DNA of 15,508 nt from Parvularia atlantis (GCA_943704415.1 CALSCO010001428.1:1-15508); one strand, 5' to 3'. Shown: positions 7,350-15,508, counted from the first letter of the stretch. Numbers and translations are program-made. Notes: generated from the sequence alone by a model not told the origin.

Positions 7350-10300
7350 ATGGCGGAGCCTCTCGTGCGTCGCTCTCTCTCTCTCTCTCTTGCCGCTTGC
7401 CAACGCGCGCCCGCGCCAGGGCTTCGTGATCAAGAGCGGCTACCTGACCAAGCAGGGCGGGGGCCACAACGTGTCGATGCTCAAGTCGCTATCAGGCCTG
7501 GTGACTTCCGCCTCTGCGCGCTCGTCTGCACCCTCTCACACCACTGGTTGCCAGTCGTGGAAGAAGCGCTTCTTCCAGTTTGACGGGCGCTACATGGCCT
7601 ACTTCAAGAGCGCCGACGACCGCGAGCGCCTGGGCGAGTTTGATCTGACGGGCGAGTACGAAGCCGTGCTGGCCGAGGACCGGACCAAGATCAAGAACAG
7701 CATCGAGATCACGACCAAGGCCGGCGCTGTCTACACCGTCTACGCCGACTCGCGCCAGGAGGCGGCCGAGTGGCTGTGGATGCTCAACGACGTCGCTAAG
7801 CAGCGCCGCGGCGCGTGCGGCAGCGCTGGCAGCAGCGGTCGCACCAGCCCCTCGGCCAGCCTCGCTACGCCGCGCTCACTCTCGCCGGCCGATGCCGGTG
7901 GCGCGGGCGACGACGGCGACGACGACGGCGACCCGGCCAACATGACCCACGACGAGCTCGTGTTTGCGCTCCAGAACGCCACGCTCAAGGGGCGCCTCAA
8001 TAAGACCGGCTCGCAGCCCAACAAGTTCAAGCACTGGAAGAAGCGCTGGTTTGTGCTGCACGGGACCAACCTCATCTACCTCAAGACACTCGACGTGCGT
8101 TGCGCTGCGGCGGGTCGGCTGGCGCGGCCGGTCGGCTGGAGTGGTCGATCGTCGGGCTGGCTGGCCTGTCGCGCAATCGCCGCGCGCTAGCTGCCAACCA
8201 ATATCGCCGCAGGACACACGGCCCCTCGGCGTGATCGACCTGACCAAGTGCCGCGAGATCCGCAACGCCGAGGCCGAGACCAACGTGCTCAACGCGTTTG
8301 CGATCGTCCTGCCCGCGCGCGTCTACTACTGCTACGCTGAGACGACGCGCGAGCGCGACGACTGGCTCAACGCGCTGCGCAAGCTTCTGGCCTCGCGCAG
8401 CCTCGCCCGCTCGCCCGTGTCCTCCTCCGACGTGCGTTGCCCTTGCGCCGCTGGACGCCTGTGCATGTCGCCCTTGCCCACTGCCGCTCCCCCGCTGCCC
8501 CGCCGCCCTTGTGCACTGCTGTCCCCCCTACCGCTCACACGTCCGTACAAACCCCTCGCAGACGAGCCAGTCGTTCGCGGACATGCACCGCTCGGTGTCG
8601 CCGTCGTCACCAATGGGACCGCTGTCGGCGTCGAGCTCCAAGAGCAACTCACTCCGGGCAAACAAGGGCGAGGGCACAGGAAAGACCCTCCAGCGCGCCT
8701 CATCCTACACGCACTCCAACTCGTCGTCCTCCCTGCGCGAGGCCTCGAACGAGCTCGCCGAGGCTGCCGGCGGCCGGAAGCTCGGTGCTCGTCGCATCGC
8801 TTGACCGCATTGCCGCTGAATCGCGCCGCACGGCGCAGACGAGGAGGACGATTTGGGCGACGGCGGTGACGAAGGCGATGACGCCGACAGCGACGTGACC
8901 CTGCACGAGGACGACGAGGACGAGGAGGACGAGGAGGACGGCGAGGAGGACGGCAGCGTCGAGGACGTGCTGCAGGGCCCCGGCATCACGCGCGTCACGC
9001 GGACCTGTGTGTTGCCCGTGTGAGCGGCGCGTGCGCGCGCGCTCACCCGCAGCCCCGCACAGCCGACTCGGCGCAGATGGAGACCGTCGCGACCGCGGCC
9101 AAGAGCAGCGCGAGCGCCCCAATGTCCGGGGCCGCGCCGGCGTCGGTGGCAGCAGCCGCACTGGCGGGTGGTGCAGCGGACGAGACCACGACGCTCTTCC
9201 GCCTCAACAGCATCGCGTCCAAGGTCATGAAAAAGTACGCCGAGCTCGTCGGCAACGTGTATCTGCGCGCCGTGCTCCAGGCGCCCCTCGGCGAGCTCTC
9301 CAAGGACCCGGCCGACATGGAGGTCGACCCAAGCCGCGCGGGCGAGGGCGCCAACGTTGGGCGCAACCAGGCGCGCCTCGCCGCCACGTGCCGCAGCTTC
9401 CTCTCGCACATCCTCGGCAGCCGCGCCACCATGCCGCCGCAGCTCCTCGTCGTCTGCCGCCTGCTGCACTCGCAGGTCCACGCGCGCTTCCCGGCCGCGG
9501 CGGGCCAGGCAGTCGGTGCGTCCGTGCGACTCGTCGGAATTGCGCTGTCGATGACCCTACACGGCAGGTGGCTTCCTCTTCCTGCGCTTCTTCTGCCCCG
9601 CCATTGCCCAGCCGGCCATGGGCGGCGGCTTCCGCGACACGGACTTTCCCCTGTCCGACCCGGTCTTCAAGCGCGTGCTCGTGCTTGTGACCAAGGCACA
9701 TTGCCGCCGTCGCTGCCGCCGTCGCCGTCGCTCACCCGACCGCAGGTGCTGCAAAACCTCGCCAACGGCGTCGAGTTTGGCGCCAAGGAGCCGTTCATGA
9801 CGCCGCTAAACCCGTTCATCAAGGACAACCTGCCCGCGATCTCCGCCTATTACAGCTCCTTTTCGGTGCGTGTCTGGCCATTGCACGCCCCACGACCAAC
9901 AGTGGAGCAGAGCGAGCAAAACACGAGCGCGATCGCTTCGCTCGACAGCTCCTTTGGTGCGGGCGTGCTCGGCAACACGCAGGCAGTGCTCCTCGCCGAC
10001 AAGCTGCGCGCCGCGTTCCAGGTGAACGCCGCGCTGTCGGTGCGTCGTGCGAGCGGGCGACCGCGCTGTGTGTGCTGACACGGCGGTAGAACACGCTCGG
10101 CGCGCCGCTCACCGCGCAGGTCCAGGCCCTGCTGTGCAAGCCCAACGGCGAGCTCGGCGACAGCATCCCCGACGTGCGCCACAACCTCGGATGTCGCGCG
10201 CCGCCGCTGACATGGCCGCGCTCGCAGGCTATTGTGGGCGACACGAGCATGAAGCTCGCCGCGGCCGTCTGCTCGGTCGCCAACACGGCCGACATCGACC

Positions 10301-13300
10301 GCGTGGCCGAGGCACGGCAGTGCATGCCGGCACGAGCTGCGGTGCTGACGCGCAGCGCAGGGCTTTGTCGGCTGCTACGGGCGACGCAAGGAGGCCCTGC
10401 GCCTGCTGCAGTGGGCGATCGCCGACGAGGTCAACGGCACCGGTGCAACGCGCGCCACCGCGCAGCTGCTGCCTGGCTCACCGAGCGCGCAGGCGAGACG
10501 TCAAAGAAGTTCGACACCGCCGCACCTAGCGGCGCGCAGAAGCAGACCACGTCGGCCGGGGTGCGTCCACCGCGTGCTGCGTGCGTGGCTCATCCTCTGC
10601 CGCGCAGCCAACGCCACTCATCAACTGCGTCCGGTCCGGCTACTTGCGCAAGGTCGGCGGCAGCTTCAAGGTGCGCATTTGTCGCTGCTTGCCGCTGTGC
10701 CTCCCCCGCCTTCCCCGCTGCGCTCACCCGCGATCTCCGCCTGCACCGCGCTCCCACCCGCTCCCAGAACTGGCGCAAGAGGTGGTTCATCCTGACCGAG
10801 GAGAGCCTGGCGTACTACAAGACGGCCGAGGACACGATCCCGCTGCACGTGATCGACGCCGTCACCTGGTTGGCCGTGCGGCAAGAGAACGCGCCGCGGA
10901 CGAGCGGCGAGGAGGGTGCGCGGGCGACTGTGTGGCGAAACAACGCCTGACATGCCCGTGTGCGCGCGCACACATGTTCAAGCTCGCAACGCAGGACCGC
11001 GTGTTCCAGTTCGAGGCCGAGAGCGCTGCCGAGCGTGCGAGCTGGATCGACGACCTCAGCCGCATCATGGACAAGTTCAGCAAGCGGCGTCAGCGAGTAT
11101 GCACCCCATGGCCACCCCCGTGCTCAACGCGTCTTACCGTTGCGACAGAACACGGGCTCGGCCGCGCCCGTCTCGTCCGAGATGGATCTCGCCGAGTACA
11201 TGAAGGCCGCGGCCACGCCCACCGTCATCCACACGCGCGCGACCGTCGCGCCGGCCATGTACAGCATCTCCAAGGAGGGTTACCTGATCAAGCAGGGCGC
11301 GCAGGTCAAGACGTGGCGTCGCCGATGGTGTGCGCTCCGTGGCGGCAAGATCTACTATTACAAAGGCGAGGAGGTGCGTTGATGCTGCGTGAGGGCTGGT
11401 TGCGGCTGGCTGTGTGCGGCCAGCTGTGGGCGGCTAGCTGCGTTGGCGTTGCTGTGCATTCTGTACTCTCGCTCCCCGCATGTGCTCGCCCGCCCCTCGT
11501 CACCACGCCAACCCGCCGCGCCGCCGCACCGCTCCCGCAGGACATCGAGCCGATGGGATGCATTGACATGGAGCACTGCTACCGCGTGGCGTCGGCCGAG
11601 GCGCGGGTGTGTGCGCATCGCGTCCACACTGCACCCCCTCGCTCACACGGCAGCGCGCGCACAAAAGCTCGGGCAACTAAACGCGTTTGAGATCGTGACG
11701 ACCGGGCGCACGTACTTTCTCGTGGCCGAGAGCGAGGTCGAGATGCTCGACTGGATCGACATCCTCACGTGCGTCCGACGCAGCAGCAGCGTACAGCCGC
11801 TGACACACATGCCGCAGCCACGTCGTGCTCTACTTCCGGCCGGCGTTTGTGCCCAACGCGGCCGGCGCGCAGACGGCCGTGACGATGCAGGGCTGGCTGT
11901 CAAAGGAGGGCAACAGCAACAAGACCTGGCGCAACCGCTGGTTTGTGCTCCGCGGCCACACCCTCAGCTACTTCCGCTCGCAAGAGGACAGCGCGATCAA
12001 TTCGCTCGCCAGCGGCTCGCTCTCGCTCGAGGGCGCCTCGGCCGCGATTCAGGAGGGTGCGCGCGTGGTGCCTGGCAACGCGCGCGAAGCTCACCCGGCG
12101 GGCCGCAGGGCACCGGTTCAACTTTTGCTTCGGCATTACGACGACGCTCGGGCGCACGTACTACCTCGTGGCCAAGGACCGGCAGGAGATGGAGGCGTGG
12201 TACAAGGCCGTGCACGTGCGCCCCGCCCGTTTGCTTGCCGCCCGCCCTACTCACGCGATCGCGCGCGCAGGAGTCGATCAGCAAGTTTTCCGGCAACGCC
12301 CCGCGCGAGGTCGAGACGCGTAACCCAAACTTTCTCCAAAAGTCCAAGATGGCCCTCTTCACTACGGTGCGCTGCCCCCCACCGCTCGCGTCGCGCGCCT
12401 ACCGACCGCCCTTTGCGCAGTTCAACGCGGTCAAGTCGTCCAAGCCGACGCTGCACGTGCCGGCCAAGGACCTGTCGCGGACGAGCACGCTCAACGGGTG
12501 GCTGATGAAGGCGTCGCGCGGCCAGGGCGACCGCGCGCTCAACATCACCTCGTGGCAGCACCGCTACTTTGTGCTGACGGTGCGTGCGCGCTGCGCACCG
12601 CGCAGCACGCATCTGACCAAGCGACGCTGCCAGAACCACTGCCTGTACTACTACAAGAACTCGCACGACACGGACGCGCTTGGCGTGATCGAGCTCGACG
12701 ACGCCACGGCCGACAGCTTCACAGACAACAGCGAGGGTGCGGCAAGCCACCCGCGCTCGCTGGGCCGCGCTGATGTCGCGCGAGCGCAGCCACGGCGCTG
12801 CTCGCGCGCATGAAGCCCGAGACGTACACCGGCGCCGAGTGGGCCCAGGGCTACGGCGACGCCGTGCGCAACAAGTGGGGCTTTGTCGTCACGACCAGCC
12901 GCAAAAAGTACTTCCTGATCACGTCGCACGCCGCCATGGCCGGCAACTGGCTCGACGCGATCGAGGTGTGTGGGGTCTGCGCGTGCTCGACCCCTCGCTC
13001 ACACCGCCACGCAGCGCTCGGAGAAAGAGTGGACGCAGGTGCTGCTCAACAACGGCGCGACGCAGGTGCGTGCACGTGCGACCGCCTGCATTCCGCCAAA
13101 CAGCGCACGCGCACACGCAGACACAGCTCAGCGACCAGCGCACCGCCAAGGCCGTGTCACAGATCGTGCGCTCGCGCGGCCCGTCGCTGGCCGCCCGCCC
13201 GGCCACGCAGTTCATGACGTTCATGGACGTGCGTCCTGCTTGCAACGGCTGCGCACGCCCGCGGCTTACGCACGCACAGGAGACCAAGAGCGACCTGTCC

Positions 13301-13440
13301 GACCTGCTCGGCTCGCTGGACGAGGTCATGTCGCAGCTCGACTCGGCACGCCCCAGTGCGTCCCGCACGAACCCTTGCTGCTCCCGCTCACAGCCGCGCC
13401 CACAGCTTCGCCGGACAGCGAGCAAGACTTTGCCATCTGA
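7350..13440 (+). CDS. Multi-PH Ras GTPase-activating protein (PH-PH-RasGAP-PH-PH-PH-PH)
   Basis: Predicted membrane-recruited Ras GAP of 1424 residues. Exons: 7350-7364, 7420-7500, 7555-8094, 8213-8431, 8562-8784, 8839-9006, 9063-9515, 9568-9695, 9746-9865, 9911-10039, 10090-10173, 10228-10311, 10361-10442, 10493-10560, 10608-10670, 10768-10929, 10983-11096, 11149-11373, 11541-11606, 11668-11768, 11818-12056, 12109-12215, 12271-12366, 12421-12579, 12634-12736, 12790-12965, 13015-13065, 13121-13228, 13280-13355, 13406-13440. All 29 junctions keep phase and no stop interrupts. Order: PH1 about 10-113, PH2 175-274, Ser-rich and then very acidic linker 275-415, RasGAP about 455-770, PH3 808-905, PH4 952-1041, PH5 1063-1157, PH6 1213-1335, and a helical, Asp/Ser-rich tail. 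No C2, SH2, SH3 or Btk motif is seen. Known RasGAPs with PH domains (RASA1, SynGAP, RASAL types) usually carry one. The junctions at exons 8/9 and 12/13 use GC donors. The exon 16/17 junction is the least certain. Confidence 0.88.
7373..7390 (+). repeat. (CT)9 microsatellite in intron 1 of the RasGAP gene
   Basis: Nine CT dinucleotides lie just after the first 5' splice site (7365), in the 55-nt first intron. The position, 60-70 bp from the RRP40 start codon, makes it a possible GAGA-like promoter element as well as an intronic pyrimidine tract. No functional evidence. Confidence 0.8.
7432..7797 (+). other. PH domain 1 of the RasGAP protein
   Basis: Starts with KSGYLTKQGGG and continues, across the intron at 7501-7554, into SWKKRFFQF. 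It ends in the C-terminal helix with invariant Trp (AAEWLWMLNDV). The K-x-G...K-K-R pattern in the first strands is the kind that contacts phosphoinositide phosphates. Confidence 0.88.
7981..8398 (+). other. PH domain 2 of the RasGAP protein
   Basis: LKGRLNKTGS...KHWKKRWFVL forms strands 1-3. The 118-nt intron at 8095-8212 falls after LIYLKTLD. Exon 4 supplies PLGVIDL, the C-terminal strands and the helix with Trp (RERDDWLNALRKLL). The basic K-x(n)-K-R-x-W pattern is intact. Confidence 0.88.
9696..9745 (+). other. GC-AG intron in the RasGAP domain
   Basis: 50-nt intron with exon end AAG and donor GCACAT. Removing it joins VLVLVTK to VLQNLAN, matching the LTLIAK-VIQNLAN block of RasGAPs. A GT donor at 9687 also keeps frame but would delete three residues (Val-Thr-Lys) of this conserved helix. 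Confidence 0.75.
10312..10360 (+). other. Second GC-AG intron in the RasGAP gene
   Basis: 49-nt intron with exon end GAG and donor GCACGG. GTGCTGACGCGCAG supplies a branch-like CTGAC near the acceptor. Splicing joins DRVAE to GFVGCYGRRKEA in phase. The nearby GT donor at 10322 shifts into a frame of unlikely composition. Confidence 0.7.
10635..11078 (+). other. PH domain 3 of the RasGAP protein
   Basis: SGYLRKVGGSFK, then after the intron at 10671-10767 NWRKRWFILTEESLAYYK, then IPLHVIDAV. After the intron modelled at 10930-10982 it ends with the strand ATQDRVFQFEAES and helix RASWIDDLSR. The loop between strands is longer than usual and the intron boundary here is uncertain. Confidence 0.85.
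11269..11768 (+). other. PH domain 4 of the RasGAP protein
   Basis: EGYLIKQGAQVKTWRRRWCA and then GKIYYYKGEE in exon 18. The 167-nt intron at 11374-11540 falls before PMGCIDM. The domain ends FEIVTTGRTYFLVAES and EMLDWIDIL. The basic RRR triplet precedes the conserved Trp. Confidence 0.9.
11879..12215 (+). other. PH domain 5 of the RasGAP protein
   Basis: MQGWLSKEGNSNKTWRNRWF, LSYFRSQED and a short intron (12057-12108) before GHRFNFCFGI. The domain closes with RTYYLVAKDRQEMEAWYKAV. All core positions are present; the basic triplet is R-N-R. Confidence 0.9.
12490..12965 (+). other. PH domain 6 of the RasGAP protein (divergent)
   Basis: LNGWLMKASRGQGD, then WQHRYFVLT, CLYYYKNSHDTDALGVIELD, a long insert (NSE...ALLARMKPETYTG...QGYGD) and the C-terminal part WGFVVTTSRKKYFLIT with Trp helix GNWLDAIE. 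The basic triplet before the aromatic pair is weakened to Q-H-R, and the insert between strands is unusually long. Confidence 0.82.
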
Positions 13441-13510
13441 AACCCTCTGCGTTTTTTGCCTGCATGCATCCCTTTCTGCTTCTGTACGGCCTAGCTGGGC
13501 CCCGTAACCA

Positions 13511-13832
13511 TCATAGGACCGAGTGGTTGCGAACAATTGCGTCGCGCCGCGCCCGCCACTGCTCTGCTGTGCGCACTAGCTTGCTCTTCAGTGGCGCTCT
13601 CCGCTTGGCCTCGCCCGGCTCGCCCGGCTCGCCCGGCTCCGCGTCCTCGCCGCGGACGTCAAAGTACGAGTCGCGCAGGGTCGCGAAAGACGGGCGCTCG
13701 CCACGATCGACACGTGGCACGCTGGCGGCCTCGCCCGCGACGGGCTCACGCGTCTTAACCATGGTCACGAGCCAGCGCGCCCACCGCCCGAACATCTGCC
13801 GCGCGCGTTCGCGTCACCCGACAGCGCCGCGA

Positions 13833-13915
<83 letters not shown>

Positions 13916-15505
13916 GCTGCGACGAGCACAGAAAGCGCATGGCCGGGTGCACGGGCAGGTCCGCGTCGTCATACGTGGCCAGCGACGCCGCCAGCCAGTA
14001 GACGAGCCGCCCGCCCACGACGAGGTGCCGCGCCGCAAAGTCCACCAGGTCGCACACGAGGTCGACCGAGTCGTACGGCAGCTTGCGCACCTTGCTGCCG
14101 CAAAAAGAAAAAAAAATACGCATGAGATTGCGCCCCACCGAGGCGCCTCGCGCACATGAACGGCAGCGGCGTCGGGCTCGGCTCGGAGACGGTGCGTATG
14201 CTGCCGTTGTCGCGCCCAGCGAGCCGCTTGGCGCCCTCGCGCGCCCCGTACGGCGGGTCCGTCACGACCGCGTCCAAGAACGGCCGTGGGCAGAACGCGA
14301 CGTGCGAGCTGTCGGCGATGAGCGCGTCGGCCAGGTGCCCGACGTGGAACAGCTCAAAGTTGCTCGTGACGCTCGCGCCGGCTGTCATGCTGTAAGTCAG
14401 TGCGCACACGCACACGTGCGCCGGTGCGCCGCACGCTGGTTGTTGCTGAGCGACTTGCCCGTGCCGCGCACGACGCGCGAGTCGATCTCGATGCCGAGCG
14501 CAAACGCGCCCTGGACGGCGAGCGGCACAACGATGCTGCCCGTCCCGACAAACGGGTCGAGCGCGAGCGCGCCCGGGCGGGCGAGAGCCTGGTTGGCCAT
14601 GAGCAGCGCCAGCTCCGTGTCCATCGCGGTCGTGCCCAGGTACGGCCTCCGGCGCAGCGCGAGCGCGTCCATTGCGGCGCGGTTGCCCTCGCACATCTTC
14701 GCGGTGACGAGAGAGCGGCGGGGCGGCGCGGTCAGCGGCGGGGGCGAGAGCGCGGTCACGAGACAGGTGCGAGAAACAAGCCAAGCGACTGCCAGCACGA
14801 GCTCAGACCAGCTCCAACTCCACGCGCACCTCCTCGACGAGCCAGAGGCGAACGTGCGCCGCGGCCGCGCGGTCCCACTGCAGGACGAGGCGAAAAGCAT
14901 GCTGGGGCGCGCGCAGGTCGACGACGCCGCGTGCAAAGGCCGCACCGCCGATGAGCCGCTCGATCAGCGCGTGCTGCATCGCGGCCTCGGCGTGGCGCCC
15001 GCCCACGCTCTCGACGCGGACGAGGAAGCGGAAGCCGTCGGGCAGGTTGCGCTGCCCATTGCGCGTCTCCCGATCAGCACGCCGCAGCATGCCACGACGC
15101 GCGCACCAGCCGCGGCGGCAGCCCAACGACGTCCCACTGCGCCAGCATCGCCTCAAGCGAGGTCGCCGCGTCGATCACGCGCGCCACGTAGCGCACGCGC
15201 GTCGCCCGCGACGCCACGGCGCGCGCCACGGCCTCGGACGGCAGCCGCACGTCCCACAGCGCCGTCTGCGCACGCCGCGCCCGATCTGAGCCGGCCGTGC
15301 GGTCCGCAGCAACCAGCCGCACCGTCTCGTCGAACGCGTCCCAATCGACAGCATCGGCGCGCACATCCTGCCGCATCGCCCGTCAGGCGACCCCGACGGG
15401 CACACGGCGCCACAGATCGCGACGCACGTTGAGCTGCAGCAGCGACAGCACCTCGGGCAGGCGGAAGTCGGCGTGCGGCTCGACAAAGACGACGAGCACG
15501 CGCAT
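13511..15505 (-). CDS. TRM11: tRNA (guanosine-10-N2) methyltransferase Trm11
   Basis: Catalytic subunit that, with Trm112, makes m2G at position 10 of tRNAs. Exons (-): 15505-15428, 15367-15107, 15051-14830, 14696-14435, 14381-14156, 14094-13914, 13795-13511; 504 residues, all phases agree. The N-terminus VFVEPHADFRLPEVLSLLQ matches the family start, followed by a THUMP-like RNA-binding region. RRRPYLGTTAMDTELALLMA leads into the SAM-binding motif LDPFVGTGSI and acidic motif GIEIDSRVV. The catalytic motif IV is VVTDPPYG, and the final strand is VVGGRLVYWLAA. A C-terminal extension of about 80 residues after LVTMVK is charged, contains three GEP units, and is not a family feature I know. The donor of intron 3 could instead be 14808, adding seven residues. 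The start is three bases from the window edge, so an upstream start cannot be excluded. It converges on the RasGAP gene, with 70 bp between the stops. Confidence 0.92.
13612..13638 (-). repeat. Three tandem 9-bp units coding Gly-Glu-Pro in the Trm11 tail
   Basis: Three perfect copies of a 9-bp unit (plus strand CGCCCGGCT) encode a GEPGEPGEPG run in the C-terminal extension of Trm11. The frame is preserved because the unit is a multiple of three; copy number is likely variable. Confidence 0.85.
13837..13913 (+). repeat. (CA)n microsatellite, about 38 units, in TRM11 intron 6
   Basis: An uninterrupted CA run of 77 bases; on the TRM11 strand it reads (GT)n. It occupies most of the 118-nt intron 13913-13796, and its first GT is the 5' splice site, directly after the exon end CAGCAG. 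Confidence 0.97.
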
Positions 15506-15508
15506 CCG

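Larger units (their letters stand above)
9179..10442 (+). other. RasGAP catalytic domain
   Basis: Stimulates GTP hydrolysis by Ras-family GTPases. The arginine finger is the Arg of TTLFRLNSIASK (about residue 462), aligned with LFRATTLAS of human p120GAP. The structural FLR signature reads GFLFLRFFCPAIAQP (about 568-582). It is followed by VLVLVTK/VLQNLANGVEFG and KEPFMTPLNPFIKDNLPA, the two remaining family blocks. The finger and FLR Arg are both present, so activity is expected. The part from 10090 on (NTLGAPL onward) is less conserved and its assignment to the domain is loose. Confidence 0.92.

Noticed and set aside
5896-8190. A single long rightward open frame of more than 700 codons
   Set aside because: It runs antisense through all of RRP40 and across two intron-exon boundaries. 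Only its last part (from about 7420) coincides with real RasGAP exons; the rest is a by-product of high GC content.
9007-9062. A gene boundary between the PH-PH part and the RasGAP part
   Set aside because: There is a stop in the unspliced frame here, but a 56-nt GT-AG intron restores the phase exactly, and neither a stop-plus-promoter gap nor a well-placed new start is seen.
13837-13913. CRISPR-like or telomere-like repeat
   Set aside because: It is a plain dinucleotide run without spacers, inside an intron of TRM11.

Overview
The window comes from the nuclear genome of a GC-rich, compact, presumably unicellular eukaryote. The evidence is spliced genes with about 50-nt introns, Pol III-type tRNA genes followed by T-runs, and eukaryote-specific proteins: Sac1, cystinosin, a Tim17-family protein, Rrp40, RasGAP and Trm11. 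I cannot name the species. Intergenic gaps are very short (32 to about 370 bp), and my models use 56 introns, 38 of which start GTGCG instead of the usual GTRAG.

Layout. 1-1016 (-): 5' part of a secreted or anchored Cys-containing protein of unknown family, running off the left edge. 1071-1143 (+): tRNA-Val(CAC). 1207-3618 (-): complete Sac1-type phosphoinositide phosphatase, 10 exons. 3988-4059 (+): tRNA-His(GTG). 4261-5777 (+): cystinosin-type PQ-loop transporter, 8 exons. 6008-6644 (+): Tim17/22/23-superfamily membrane protein, overlapping tail-to-tail with 6631-7317 (-): exosome cap protein Rrp40, one exon. Only 32 bp away, head-to-head, is 7350-13440 (+): a 30-exon gene for a protein of about 1424 residues with the order PH-PH-RasGAP-PH-PH-PH-PH. 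13511-15505 (-): tRNA guanosine-10 methyltransferase Trm11, 7 exons, one intron holding a (CA)n microsatellite.

The most interesting object is the six-PH RasGAP. All 30 exons join in phase into one frame, and the arginine-finger (LFR) and FLR signatures are intact. Intron positions shared between PH1 and PH3, and between PH2 and PH4, suggest that a two-PH cassette was duplicated around the GAP domain. Two of its introns are GC-AG.

The genes do not form a pathway. There are two loose functional links: Sac1 consumes the phosphoinositides that PH domains can bind, and Trm11 modifies G10 of tRNAs, a base present in both tRNAs here. Exon boundaries were derived by hand from splice signals, reading phase and family similarity; no transcript evidence was available.
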